From Streptomyces violaceusniger Tu 4113 (GTDB lineage: Bacteria > Actinomycetota > Actinomycetes > Streptomycetales > Streptomycetaceae): DNA of 64,000 bases. Numbering within the stretch: position 1 is the stretch's first letter; the number at the start of each line of letters is the position of its first letter. The notes beneath the pieces were generated by a model that did no database searches, had not been told where the DNA came from, and saw only the letters and a list, made by a program, of their open reading frames with translations. This document shows, piece after piece, positions 16,571 through 25,843 of this stretch. A program made the position numbers and the translations under genes. The stretch spans positions 6,820,001 to 6,884,000 of the forward strand of contig NC_015957.1 in the NCBI RefSeq assembly GCF_000147815.2, in the 5' to 3' direction.

Positions 16571-17385
16571 CAGCGGCCGTGACCGGTCGTGGCCACGCCC
16601 ATGGCGTACGTGATGCCACCGAGGAGGTGCTGCCGGAAGGCGGGCTCGGCGTAGGACTCCTTGGTGTGGCCGAGGCCGGTGTAGAAGGCCCGGCCGCCCT
16701 TGTACTTCTGGTACCAGCTAATGGGGTGGTCCCCGTTCATGGTGCCGCCGGTGTACGAGGACTCGTCCAGCGCGGCGAGCACATGCACGGTGGCCGTATC
16801 GCGCGGATTGGTGCGGTAGTTGTACCACTCGTCGGTGCGCACCCAGGTGTCCCCGAGGTGGCCCGTCGCCGGGTGGGCGTGGTCCTCGACCTTCACCGTG
16901 GCCTGCTGGATCGCCGGATGGGACTGGAACCACGCACCGCACAGCCCGCCGTAGAACGGCCAGTCGTACTCGGTGTCGGCGGCGGCGTGCACGCCCGCGT
17001 AACCGCCGCCCGCCGCGACATAGCCTTCGAAGGCCGTCTGTTGACCTGAGTCGAGGACGTCGCCGGTGGTGGACAGGAAGACCACCGCGGCGTAGCGGGC
17101 GAGGTTGCCGGGGGTGAAGGCGGCGGCGTCCTCGGTGGCGTCGACGGCGAAACCGCCCTGCGCGCCCAGGTTCGTGATGGCGGCGACGCCGTCGGGGATG
17201 GAGTCGTGGCGGAAGCCCGCCGTCTTGGAGAACACCAGCACCCGGCCCGCCCTCGGCCGCCTGCGGGCGGACGTGGCCCAGGCGGGCGCGGTCGCCGCGC
17301 CGGTGAGCAGCACGGCACCGGCCGCGGCCTTGATCACGGTGCGGCGCTGGGTGGGGGCGGGCAGATCGGGACGTTTCCTGTGCAC
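16570..17385 (-). CDS. secreted ThuA-like domain protein
   Basis: 271 residues. The N-terminus has a Tat-like export signal (RRTVIKAAAGAVLLTGAATA), then the ThuA/glutamine-amidotransferase-like fold: VLVFSKTAGFRHDSIPDGV, VVFLSTTGDVLD, AAGGGYAGVHAAADTEYDWPFYGGL. The C-terminal part contains WYNYRTNPR and FYTGLGHTKESY. GTG 17385 has GGAGG six bases upstream. ThuA proteins are linked to trehalose/sucrose or other carbohydrate metabolism and often sit with sugar dehydrogenases, as here. Its start (GTGCACAGGAAACG) and a 23-bp upstream block are shared with the sugar dehydrogenase gene ending at 23252. Confidence 0.82.
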   Translation of the reverse strand: MHRKRPDLPAPTQRRTVIKAAAGAVLLTGAATAPAWATSARRRPRAGRVLVFSKTAGFRHDSIPDGVAAITNLGAQGGFAVDATEDAAAFTPGNLARYAAVVFLSTTGDVLDSGQQTAFEGYVAAGGGYAGVHAAADTEYDWPFYGGLCGAWFQSHPAIQQATVKVEDHAHPATGHLGDTWVRTDEWYNYRTNPRDTATVHVLAALDESSYTGGTMNGDHPISWYQKYKGGRAFYTGLGHTKESYAEPAFRQHLLGGITYAMGVATTGHGR

Positions 17386-17427
17386 GGGGAACCTCCGGGG
17401 AGAAGTGTGATTCTCAAAGGGGGTTGG

Positions 17428-17450
17428 GCACAGGCGCGCGCCGTCGCGCC
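17428..17450 (-). promoter_or_regulatory. 23-bp block shared with the 25.7-kb gene leader (copy 1)
   Basis: An identical 23-base segment beginning GCACAGGCGCGCG on the plus strand lies 43 bases upstream of the ThuA start, and again 44 bases upstream of the sugar dehydrogenase start. It contains the self-complementary GGCGCGCGCC. The same spacing and orientation suggest a shared promoter or leader element. Confidence 0.6.
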
Positions 17451-17575
17451 CAGGGCGCCACACGGCTGCGAGCCTCGGTGAGGGGAGGGGCTGCCTCCGT
17501 GGGCGTAAGGGGACCGTACCGAGTCGGCCCCACTTTGCAAAGCCCGTTGACAAAAAGCTCTGGCCGGCCATCCGG

Positions 17576-19819
17576 TCACCGCCTCGTGGGCGCGGGACGG
17601 CCCGCCAGCCGTGGTGTGAACGTGGCGTGGAAGATGGTCGACGCGGCGCCGACGGCGGCGGCCTCGCGGCTGAGCACGGACCGCTCGACATCGACCCGGC
17701 GCAACCGTCTGGCGGTCGGGAAGTCGTTGACGATACGGGAGATCTCGGCCGTGTAGAGGTCGGCGACCCCGTCGGTGAAGAACGGCCCGCCGAGCACGAC
17801 CAGGTCGATGTCCAGCAGGTCCACCAGGGACAGGGCGCCCCTGCCGATCGCCCCGGCGACCTGGCGCACGGCCTTCTCGGCGACCGGGTCGCCGGCCCCG
17901 GCCGCCGCGCTCACCACCCGGTGGGCCTCTCGCGGGTCGTGCGCGGCGCGCGGGCCGAGGACCATGCCGAGCCGGGCGGCCGTCTCCGGGATGGACACCG
18001 GCGGATTGCATTCGGGCAGGATCTCCGGTCTGCCGTCCGCGTCGACCCGTTCCAGGGCGACGGCGCACAACTGGCCGAACTCCCCCGCGTTGGCGCTGAC
18101 TCCGCGGTGGATGTCGCCGCCCAGGAACAGCCCGGCGCCGACCCCCGTACCGAGGTACAGATACACGAAGTCGCGGGCGCGCCGGTCGCGCCCGATCCAC
18201 CGCTCCCCGATGGCCGCGGCCGAGGAGTCCTTCTCCATGACGATGGGGCAGGGGAAGCGGTCCTTGAGCATGTACAGCAGCGGCACATCCCGCCACACCG
18301 ACAGCAGCGGCGGGTCGAGGACGGTGCCGGAGGCCACGTCGACGGGGCCGGGGGTGGCCACGCCGATGCCGAGGAATCCCCCGGGCCGCACCGCGCCGCC
18401 GGCGGCGGACAGGACCCCGCGGCCCAGCCGGGCGATATGGTCGACGAGCTGGTCCGGGCTGGCGGTCTGCGCGACGGGTTCCGTACGGCTGCGCACGATG
18501 GCGCCGTCGAGGTCGACCACGACCGCCGTCAGCACCTCGGGGTCGACATGGATGCCCAGCGCGTGCCCGGCGTCACCGCGCAGCCGCACCGGGGTGCGCG
18601 GCTTGCCGGAGGTGGCCTGCCGCCGGTCGTCCTCGACCAGGATGCCGCGGTGCAGCAGCGAGCGGGAGATCCGGGAGACCGACTGCTGGGTGAGGCCGGT
18701 GCGGTGCGAGATCTCGCCGCGGGTGATGGTCCCGGCCAGCCGTACCGCCTCGATGACCACGCACTCGTTGAAGGAGCCGAGGTCGATCTGGTTCGCGCCG
18801 CCCCAGGACTCCCGGCGCTGCTCGCCACCGCCCCGGGAGGCCGCGGCGAAGTGGGTGGCGATGGGTTCCCGGAGCCAGCGCACGGGCTGCCGCTCGCGGG
18901 CCGTGGCGGGCCGGTCCGCGTAGCGCGTGAGGGCGGCGGCCAGGTCGAGGTAGACGCGGTGCGAGGACTCCGGGTGCCGGGTGCAGTCCAGGCCGACCAT
19001 GGCCCGCAGGAAGGTGCGCCAGGTGGTGCGCACCGGAAGGGCGTGGTGGACCACCCCGCCCCGGGCCCACCGCTGGGCCGACGGCCCGCCCTCCCCCGTG
19101 TCCCACAGGGTGATGGCGTGCAGGGAGGCGCCCGGGTGGCGGCGCCGGGCCTCGGCCAGGTATCCGGCCGGCCGGTCCTGGCCACGCCGCTCCCCCGGCA
19201 CCGGGGACGGCGGGACCTTCAGCGCGGCCTCCACCGCCGCGTCGACCGCGGCGATGACATCGGCACCGGGGGAGGCGCCCGGCGAGGCGGCGTGGTGTTG
19301 CTCGGGGGCGGCCGGGCGGGTGCCGACGAGCAGCAGCGCCCGGTGGGTGTCCAGATACAGGCCGAGCACCCACACCTCGGCCTGCGGGAGCGGGGGGCGG
19401 GTGGGCACGGCGGGGACGGTGGCGTTGCCGGGCGTGACCCGCCAGCGCTGGCGGATCGCGGCGACGGCCGCGTGGCTGTAGCCGAGTTCGCGGGCGACCG
19501 CGCGGGAGGCCCCGCTGCCGTCGGGCGCCAGCACCGTACGGGTGATGACCTCGGCCTCGTCGATGATGCTGGGCCGCCCGGGCCGTGGACGCTCCCGCAG
19601 GCCCGCCACACCGGAGGCGTCGAAGCGCTGCCGCCAATTTCCCACCGTCTGCCGGGAGACCTCGAGCCGCCGGGCGATCTCGGCGTTGCGCAGCCCCTGG
19701 GCGGCGAGCAGGACGACGGCGGCGCGGACGGCGCGCGAACCGCCCTCCGCCACCCAGTGCCGCAGCAGCCTGCGGTCCTCCTCGGGCAGTCCCGGGGCGT
19801 CCTGGTACGGCGGGTTCAC
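17576..19819 (-). CDS. fusion regulator: IS630-like transposase-derived HTH region plus ROK repressor
   Basis: 747 residues read without interruption. Residues 1-110 look like the N-terminus of an IS630-type transposase: LLRHWVAEGGSRAVRAAVVL, NAEIARRLEVSRQTVGNWRQR, GLRERPRPGRPSII and a second helical DNA-binding part. VLGLYLDTHRALLLVGT then resembles the strand where the catalytic core begins, but without its acidic motif. A divergent middle follows. From about residue 345 a full ROK regulator appears: HTH GEISHRTGLTQQSVSRISRSL, then GIGVATPGPVD, YLGTGVGAGLFLGG, NAGEFGQL, and LVVLGGPFF. The canonical ROK cysteine zinc motif is not seen. GTG 19819 overlaps the GH38 stop (GTGA), so the two are coupled. 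Confidence 0.8.
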   Translation of the reverse strand: MNPPYQDAPGLPEEDRRLLRHWVAEGGSRAVRAAVVLLAAQGLRNAEIARRLEVSRQTVGNWRQRFDASGVAGLRERPRPGRPSIIDEAEVITRTVLAPDGSGASRAVARELGYSHAAVAAIRQRWRVTPGNATVPAVPTRPPLPQAEVWVLGLYLDTHRALLLVGTRPAAPEQHHAASPGASPGADVIAAVDAAVEAALKVPPSPVPGERRGQDRPAGYLAEARRRHPGASLHAITLWDTGEGGPSAQRWARGGVVHHALPVRTTWRTFLRAMVGLDCTRHPESSHRVYLDLAAALTRYADRPATARERQPVRWLREPIATHFAAASRGGGEQRRESWGGANQIDLGSFNECVVIEAVRLAGTITRGEISHRTGLTQQSVSRISRSLLHRGILVEDDRRQATSGKPRTPVRLRGDAGHALGIHVDPEVLTAVVVDLDGAIVRSRTEPVAQTASPDQLVDHIARLGRGVLSAAGGAVRPGGFLGIGVATPGPVDVASGTVLDPPLLSVWRDVPLLYMLKDRFPCPIVMEKDSSAAAIGERWIGRDRRARDFVYLYLGTGVGAGLFLGGDIHRGVSANAGEFGQLCAVALERVDADGRPEILPECNPPVSIPETAARLGMVLGPRAAHDPREAHRVVSAAAGAGDPVAEKAVRQVAGAIGRGALSLVDLLDIDLVVLGGPFFTDGVADLYTAEISRIVNDFPTARRLRRVDVERSVLSREAAAVGAASTIFHATFTPRLAGRPAPTRR

Positions 19820-22800
19820 GACGCCCCGCGCGCCAGCCGGAGGGTCAGGATCTGGAACGGGCGCAAGGTCAGGTCCAACACGCCCTGAGTGTGCGCCAGT
19901 TCGGCCGTGGGGTGCTCCAGGAGGTCGGTGACCTGGACGCGGTCGACGGCGAATCCGGCGGCCAGGGTGGTGCGGACCCGGCCGCCTCGCGACTCGTAGA
20001 GCCGGACCACGACGTCGCCGGAGCGGTCGTCGGCGAGCTTGACCGCCTCCACCACGACGCCCGGATCGCCCACCGCGACCAGCGGCGGTCCGGTGAGCCG
20101 CGGCGCGGCGGGGCGCAGCGGGAGGCTGAAGGCGTATCCCGCGGCCACGGCGTCGCCGAGGTCGGCGCCGGGGTACAGCGCGTAGCGGAAGCGGTGCCGC
20201 CCCCGGTCGGCATGGGGGTCGGGGCTGTGCGGGCCGCGCAGCAGGGTGAGCCGGAGGGTCGTGGTCGTTCCGCCGTCCTCGCGGGTGAGGCGGGCGACGT
20301 CGTGCCCGTAGGTGGAGTCGGTGAGCAGGGCCGCGCCCCAGCCGTGTTCGCCGATGTGGACCCAGCGGTGCGCCCACGCCTCGAAGCGGGCGGCGTCCCA
20401 GCTCGTGTTCTCGTGGGTGGGCCGCTCGACATGGCCGAACTGGATCTCGGACGCGACGCGTTCGGCATGCACGTCCAGCGGCCAGGCGGCCTTGAGGACG
20501 GTGTCCTCCTCCCGCCAGTCGATGTCCGTGTCGACCTCCAGGATCCGGCTGTCCGCGGCCAGGCTGAGGCGCTGCACGACGACGGACCGGCCGGTGGTGC
20601 GCTCCACGCGGACACAGGCCAGCAGCGGGCCCTCGTCGTCGAGCCGGACGGCGGTCGCGGTGTCCAGGTCGCGGTGGACGTTGCGGTACTGGGCGTCCAG
20701 GTTCCAGGCGCTCCAGCGCACCGGATCGTCGGGGTGGAGCTGCAGCAGGTTCCCGGCGCCACCGGGCGCGATGGCCTCCCTGCGGCGGTCGTGGTCGTAC
20801 GCGGACCTGACCAGCCCGTCGCCGTCGATATGGACCGTCAGCGCGCCGTTGTCCAGGACATATCCGCCCGCGTCGGCGGGACGGGCGGTGACCCGCGCCT
20901 GGTGGGCGGTGCCGGTGCCGAGGACGGCGGCGCCGAGCGCGGGGGCCTGGGCGAGTACGGCGTACCGGCCGTCGGACAGCTTCTGCACCGGGCCGCCGGC
21001 GGCGGGCGGCGCATCCAGGCGGACCACCTCGCGCCGCGCGTGGGGAGCGGCGTTGAGGACGGCGAGTGGTTCCGTGGTGTCCGGGGTGCCCGCGGCGCGG
21101 GCCACGATGCGCTCCAGGCCGCGGTGGACGGCGCGGTAGGTCTGCTCGGCCTGCTGGTGGACCCAGGAGATGGAGGTGCCGGGCAGGATGCCGTGGAACT
21201 GGTGCAGCAGCACCTGCTTCCACAGCGCGTCGAGCGTCTCGTACGGATAGGGCTCGCCGGTGCGCACGGCGGCAGTCGCCGCCCACAGCTCGGCCTCGCG
21301 CAACAGGGCCTCGCTGCGCCGGTTGCCGCGCTTGGTGCGGGCCTGGCTGGTGTAGGTGCCGCGGTGGGTCTCCAGATACAGCTCGCCGCGCCACACGGGC
21401 GCGTCGGGGTACTCCTCGCGGGCCTCACGGAAGAAGTCCGACGGCGACTGGACGCTGACCCGCGGGGAGCCTTCGAGATCGGCCAGGCGCCGGGCCTTCT
21501 CCAGCATCTCGCGGGTCGGCCCGCCCCCGCCGTCGCCGTAGCCGAAGGGGGCCAGGGAGCGGGTGCCCGCGCCCTTCTCGGCGTACGTGGCGACGGCGTG
21601 GGCCAGCTCGGCGCCGGACAGCGTGGCGTTGCAGGTGTCCACGGGCGGGAAATGGGTGAAGATCCGGGTGCCGTCGATCCCCTCCCACCAGAAGGTGTGG
21701 TGGGGCAGCTTGTTGGTCTCGTTCCAGGACAGCTTCTGGGTGAGGAACCAGCGGGCGCCCGCGAGCGCGGCGAGCTGCGGGTAGGCGGCGGTGTAGCCGA
21801 AGGAGTCGGGCAGCCAGACGCCGTCGGTCTCCACGCCGAGCTCCTGGGCGAAGAAGCGGCGGCCGTGGACGAGCTGGCGCGCCAGGGCCTCTCCGCCGGG
21901 CAGATTGCCGTCGGCCTCGACCCACATGCCGCCGACCGGCGCCCAGTTGCCGTCGGCCACCGCCTTCTTGATCCGCTCGAAGACGTACGGCTGGTGGTCA
22001 CGCATCCAGGCGTAACTCTGGGCGGAGGAGCAGGCGAAGACCAGCTCCGGGTACTCCTCGGCCAGCCCGGCCATGGTGGAGAACGTCCGGGCGCATTTGC
22101 GCACGGTCTCGCGCAGCGGCCACAGCCAGGCGGAGTCGATATGGGCGTGTCCCACGGCGGCGACGGTGTGCGCGGTGTCGTGGGCGCGCCGGTCCAGGAC
22201 CGGGCGCAGGATCGCGCGGGCCGCCGTGGCGCCCGCGGCGACGCGGCGCGGGGGCACGCTGTCCACGGCCCGCTGGAGCGCGCGCAGGATCTCGTGGCGG
22301 CGCGGCAGTCCGAGGGGCAGTTCGCGCATCAGCTCGTCCAGCACCTCCATGTCGTGGATGAGCTGCCAGACGTCCTCCTCGCGGACCACGAGGTCGGCAC
22401 GGCGCAACTGGTACAGGTCCTCCTCGCCCGCGGTGAGCCGGTGGCCGTAGTGGGTGCCGATGCCCGCGCTGCCGACGATGGGCGGATTGGCGGCGGCCTC
22501 CACGAGCAGGCACACGCTCTCACCGCCGATGGCGCGGGGGGTCAGCGGCACCGAGCGGTTGTGGGGGTGCAGGCCCTGCAGCGGGGTGCCGTCGGCGTCG
22601 TGGACCAGGCCCTCGGCCTGGCCTCCGGGGCCGCGGGAGAGATCGAAGCCGAGGTCGAACAGTGCCTCCACCCGGCGGCCCGCCCACCGTTCGGGGACCG
22701 TGGCGGTGGCGCGGAACCAGGTGGTCGACCACGGGCCGCCCCAGCTTCCACCGGTGACGAACGGCCGGTACTCGGCGCGCAGCGCGTCCGCCACCGGCAC

Positions 22801-22926
22801 CGGCTCCCCCGGGAGGTGCCAGGCGGCGACCTCCAGCGGGACGCGGTCGCCGTACAGCGCCGGGCGCAGGCGCTCGGCGATGAACTTCGCGATGCGCTCT
22901 TCCACGGCGTGGCGGTCGTCGTGCAT
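19816..22926 (-). CDS. glycoside hydrolase family 38 alpha-mannosidase
   Basis: 1036 residues, the length of bacterial and vacuolar-type class II alpha-mannosidases. GHAHIDSAWLWPLRET supplies the zinc-binding His and Asp. WLPDSFGYTAAYPQ carries the nucleophile Asp. FHGILPGTSISWVH and the C-terminal beta-rich domains are present. No signal peptide is visible, so it is probably cytoplasmic and acts on imported mannosides. ATG 22926 follows AGGAGGAAGG seven bases away; a longer frame to 23016 lacks support. The downstream regulator gene starts within its stop codon. Confidence 0.88.
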   Translation of the reverse strand: MHDDRHAVEERIAKFIAERLRPALYGDRVPLEVAAWHLPGEPVPVADALRAEYRPFVTGGSWGGPWSTTWFRATATVPERWAGRRVEALFDLGFDLSRGPGGQAEGLVHDADGTPLQGLHPHNRSVPLTPRAIGGESVCLLVEAAANPPIVGSAGIGTHYGHRLTAGEEDLYQLRRADLVVREEDVWQLIHDMEVLDELMRELPLGLPRRHEILRALQRAVDSVPPRRVAAGATAARAILRPVLDRRAHDTAHTVAAVGHAHIDSAWLWPLRETVRKCARTFSTMAGLAEEYPELVFACSSAQSYAWMRDHQPYVFERIKKAVADGNWAPVGGMWVEADGNLPGGEALARQLVHGRRFFAQELGVETDGVWLPDSFGYTAAYPQLAALAGARWFLTQKLSWNETNKLPHHTFWWEGIDGTRIFTHFPPVDTCNATLSGAELAHAVATYAEKGAGTRSLAPFGYGDGGGGPTREMLEKARRLADLEGSPRVSVQSPSDFFREAREEYPDAPVWRGELYLETHRGTYTSQARTKRGNRRSEALLREAELWAATAAVRTGEPYPYETLDALWKQVLLHQFHGILPGTSISWVHQQAEQTYRAVHRGLERIVARAAGTPDTTEPLAVLNAAPHARREVVRLDAPPAAGGPVQKLSDGRYAVLAQAPALGAAVLGTGTAHQARVTARPADAGGYVLDNGALTVHIDGDGLVRSAYDHDRRREAIAPGGAGNLLQLHPDDPVRWSAWNLDAQYRNVHRDLDTATAVRLDDEGPLLACVRVERTTGRSVVVQRLSLAADSRILEVDTDIDWREEDTVLKAAWPLDVHAERVASEIQFGHVERPTHENTSWDAARFEAWAHRWVHIGEHGWGAALLTDSTYGHDVARLTREDGGTTTTLRLTLLRGPHSPDPHADRGRHRFRYALYPGADLGDAVAAGYAFSLPLRPAAPRLTGPPLVAVGDPGVVVEAVKLADDRSGDVVVRLYESRGGRVRTTLAAGFAVDRVQVTDLLEHPTAELAHTQGVLDLTLRPFQILTLRLARGAS

Positions 22927-22973
22927 CGTCGGCCCTTCCTCCTGCCTGCCCCCGGGAAAGTGCGCGTGACGCC

Positions 22974-23003
22974 TATGTAAAACCATGTGTGTTATCACGT
23001 CAA
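22974..23003 (-). promoter_or_regulatory. sigma-70-like promoter for the GH38-regulator operon
   Basis: On the minus strand TTGACG (23003-22998) and TACATA (22979-22974) are 18 bases apart, followed after about 50 bases by the GH38 start. The AT-rich spacer contains TGATAACACACATGG. The whole 22927-23251 gap holds this promoter on its left and a terminator hairpin on its right; I see no gene in it. Confidence 0.6.
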
Positions 23004-23158
23004 CGCTTCGGCCCAATTACCGTCCCGCTAGCCTGAACTGCGCCTCTGACCTGCGGATTTACCCGGCAAAAGCAGCGATTCGACGCCCTGTCAGGAGGAA
23101 AATAAGCGGCCTGGCATCGACTGTGTCAGATAAGAGAATTGACACCGGGCACAGAAAT

Positions 23159-23194
23159 GCGGCGGGGAGGAGTCGGCGTTCTCCTCCCCGCCGC
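23159..23194 (-). terminator. hairpin terminator after the sugar dehydrogenase gene
   Basis: GCGGCGGGGAGGAG (23159-23172) and CTCCTCCCCGCCGC (23181-23194) form a perfect 14-bp stem with an 8-base loop, 57 bases beyond the stop of the minus-strand gene. Confidence 0.8.
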
Positions 23195-23251
23195 GTGGGC
23201 CGTCCGGCGGTTCCCCTCGGGACCTCCGGCGCGACCCAGCTCGGTCCCGGC

Positions 23252-25720
23252 TCAGCCGGTGGTGAAGGTGAAGTCGTCCAGATCGAAGAGGTTCCCCTGG
23301 CCGGTGACGCCCTTGAAGACGAAGTAGAGCGTCGTCGTCCCGGAGGGGGCGCCGGCGAGCGTGGCGCTCACGTCCTGGAAGTTCTCCCAGCCGCCGGTGG
23401 CGGGCACGGTCGCGGTTCCCAGCAGCGTCCCGGTGGGGCTGCCCGCGCGGACCTCGATGGTGCCGCCGGGTCCGCCGGAGGAGACGCGGGCCGTCAGCTT
23501 GGTGGCGTTGTTCAGGAGGTACGGCTTGAAGGAGATCCAGTCGCCGTTGTCGGTGAAGCCGACCGTCTTGCCACCGTGTGCGGTGGAGTGGCTCGCCTGC
23601 TCGATGCCCTGGAACGCGGTGTAGTGCTCGGCCTGGCGGTGCTTGGGCTGAGCGACATGCTGGGTGTGGGTGGTCAGCGCGGGCTGGCCGCCCGCTCCCT
23701 TGTCGGTGTATTCGGCGTCGAAGACCCCGAAGATATTGGCGTTCTCGTCGTGTTCGCCGTCCGCCAGCGTCTGCAGGGTGCCCTCACAGCCGGTGGCCGA
23801 GGTGATGGGGTGGGCGTGGCTGTCGTGCCCGAGCAGGTGGGTGATCTTCACCTTGGCGCAGTCGATGGTGCCGTCCTCCGGGTCGCTGACCTTGATACGG
23901 AAGGGCACCTTGTCGCCGAAGGTGAACAACTGGCCGTCGCCCGGCAGTTCCAGGGTGACCGTCGGCGCGGTGTTGCCGACGGTGATGTGGACGCTCGCCG
24001 TGCCGGTCAGGCCGCCGGGGTCCCGGGCGGTCAGGGTGGCGGTGTAGGTGCCGTTGGCGGTGTAGGTGTGCGCCGGGTTGGCCTCGGTGGACTTCCCGCC
24101 GTCGCCGAAGTCCCAGCTATAGCTGATGGCGTCGCCGTCGGGATCGATGCTGCCGGACGAGGAGAACTTCACTTGGAGCGGGGCCTTGCCCGAGGTCTTG
24201 TCGCCCGCCGCCTGGGCGACCGGTGCCCGGCCTCCGACGACGTTCTCGATGCGGTACAGCGCCGAGTTGGCGTCGCCCGCGCCCCATCCGGTGCCGTAGT
24301 CCAGGACGTACAGCGCGCCGTCCGGGCCGAAGGCCATGTCCATCACCTGGGTACCGGTCCAGGGGAAGGCGTTGATGGAGCCGACCGTGCCGTCCGCGCC
24401 CTGGTCGATCCGCTTGATCCACTTGCGGCCGAACTCCCCCGCGAAGAAGTCGCCGTCGTACTCCTGCGGGAACTTCACCGGCGAGTTGAGGTTGGCGTCA
24501 TAGCGGTAGACCGGTCCGGCCATCGGGGATTCCGAGCCGGAGCCGAACTCGGGCACCGACCCGCCGTCGTAGGGAATCCAGGCAGCCTGGGCCGGGGGCA
24601 GGTCGGTGAGGCCGGTGTTGTTCGGCGAGGCGTTCTTCGGCGCGGCGCAGTTGAAGGCCGAGCCGGAGGTGCCGGTGGCGAAGTCGTAGTCGATGTACGG
24701 CTGGTTCTTGCCGACGCAGTAGGGCCAGCCGAAGTTGCCCGCCTTGGTGACCCGGGCGAACTCCACCATGCCCTGCGGACCGCGGGTGGAGCTGGCGTTG
24801 CCCGCGTCGGGCCCGTAGTCGCCCACGTAGACCACGCCGGTGGGCTTGTCGACGCTCATCCGGAACGGGTTGCGGAATCCCATCGCGTAGATCTCGGGGC
24901 GGGCCTTGGCGGTGCCGGGGGCGAAGAGGTTGCCCGCCGGGATGTCGTACGAGCCGTCGGCCTTGACCTTGATGCGCAGGATCTTGCCGCGCAGGTCGTT
25001 GGTGTTCCCCGCGCTGCGCTGGGCGTCGAAGGCCGGGTTGCGGCTCGCCCGCTCGTCGATGGGTGTGTAGCCGTCGGAGGCGAAGGGGTTGGAGTCGTCA
25101 CCGGTCGACAGATACAGATTGCCCTGTGCGTCGAAGTCGATGTCGCCGCCGACGTGGCAGCACATGCCACGGGAGGTCTTGACCTCCAGCACGGTCTTCT
25201 CGCTGGCCCGGTCCAGGGTGCCGTCGGTCTTGAGCACGAAGCGGGAGAGCCGGTTGACGCCGTCGAACTTGGTGAAGTCCGCGGCCGTGCCGTTCTCCGG
25301 GGCGTCACCGCCCGGGGTGTTCAGCGGCGGCGCGTAGTAGAGGTAGATGAAGCGGTTGGCGCTGAAGCCCGGGTCGACCCCGACGCCCTGCAGCCCCTCC
25401 TCGTCATGGCTGTACACCGGCAGGGTGCCGGCGACCTTGGTGGTGCCTGCCGCGTCGGTGAGCCGCAGGGTGCCATCACGCGAGGTGTGCAGCACCGAGC
25501 GGTCGGGCAACACGGCCAGCGACATCGGCTCACCCGTCTCGGCCACCCCCTTGGCGAGGGTGACCTGCTGGAACACGGGGGCGGCGGGGGCGGCGGCCGT
25601 CCGGTCGGGGTCGGGCCCCGCGTCCGCCGCCGGGGCGGTGAGCGTCAGAGTGGCTCCGGTGAGCAGTGTTCCGGCGAACAGCGCGAGGGATCTGCGCAGT
25701 CCGTGGCGTTTCCTGTGCAC
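23252..25720 (-). CDS. secreted PQQ-type sugar dehydrogenase with PKD and carbohydrate-binding domains
   Basis: 822 residues. The signal peptide spans about 1-35 (LRRSLALFAGTLLTGATLTLT). A glucose/sorbosone dehydrogenase beta-propeller follows: DEEGLQGVGVDPGF, GGDIDFDAQGNLYLSTGDD, DLRGKILRIKV, YAMGFRNPFRMSVD, AGNFGWPYC, DMAFGPDGALYVLDYG. Next comes a PKD domain (SIDPDGDAISYSWDFGDGG) and a C-terminal CBM6-like module (QAEHYTAFQGI, GWENFQDVSATL, LDDFTF). It is extracellular or surface-bound and probably oxidises sugars released by the neighbouring glycosidases. GTG 25720 has GGAGG seven bases upstream and the same first codons as the ThuA gene. Confidence 0.85.
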   Translation of the reverse strand: MHRKRHGLRRSLALFAGTLLTGATLTLTAPAADAGPDPDRTAAAPAAPVFQQVTLAKGVAETGEPMSLAVLPDRSVLHTSRDGTLRLTDAAGTTKVAGTLPVYSHDEEGLQGVGVDPGFSANRFIYLYYAPPLNTPGGDAPENGTAADFTKFDGVNRLSRFVLKTDGTLDRASEKTVLEVKTSRGMCCHVGGDIDFDAQGNLYLSTGDDSNPFASDGYTPIDERASRNPAFDAQRSAGNTNDLRGKILRIKVKADGSYDIPAGNLFAPGTAKARPEIYAMGFRNPFRMSVDKPTGVVYVGDYGPDAGNASSTRGPQGMVEFARVTKAGNFGWPYCVGKNQPYIDYDFATGTSGSAFNCAAPKNASPNNTGLTDLPPAQAAWIPYDGGSVPEFGSGSESPMAGPVYRYDANLNSPVKFPQEYDGDFFAGEFGRKWIKRIDQGADGTVGSINAFPWTGTQVMDMAFGPDGALYVLDYGTGWGAGDANSALYRIENVVGGRAPVAQAAGDKTSGKAPLQVKFSSSGSIDPDGDAISYSWDFGDGGKSTEANPAHTYTANGTYTATLTARDPGGLTGTASVHITVGNTAPTVTLELPGDGQLFTFGDKVPFRIKVSDPEDGTIDCAKVKITHLLGHDSHAHPITSATGCEGTLQTLADGEHDENANIFGVFDAEYTDKGAGGQPALTTHTQHVAQPKHRQAEHYTAFQGIEQASHSTAHGGKTVGFTDNGDWISFKPYLLNNATKLTARVSSGGPGGTIEVRAGSPTGTLLGTATVPATGGWENFQDVSATLAGAPSGTTTLYFVFKGVTGQGNLFDLDDFTFTTG

Positions 25721-25763
25721 GAAGGTCCTCCGTATGGAGTGGGGATACTCGCGGAAGTGCTGA

Positions 25764-25786
25764 GCACAGGCGCGCGCCGTCGCGCC
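25764..25786 (-). promoter_or_regulatory. 23-bp block shared with the ThuA leader (copy 2)
   Basis: Identical to 17428-17450 over 23 bases, 44 bases upstream of the GTG start. With the matching start codons this points to a common leader or a copied 5' region. Confidence 0.6.
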
Positions 25787-25843
25787 GCGGTACGGGCCTT
25801 CGGCAGGGTGGAGGGGACCCTTGTGCCCGTACTCGACACCGCC

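Noticed and set aside
19585..22980. A 1131-codon plus-strand frame opposite the GH38 mannosidase
   Set aside because: Antisense shadow of a gene with clear catalytic motifs; no start signal or domain.
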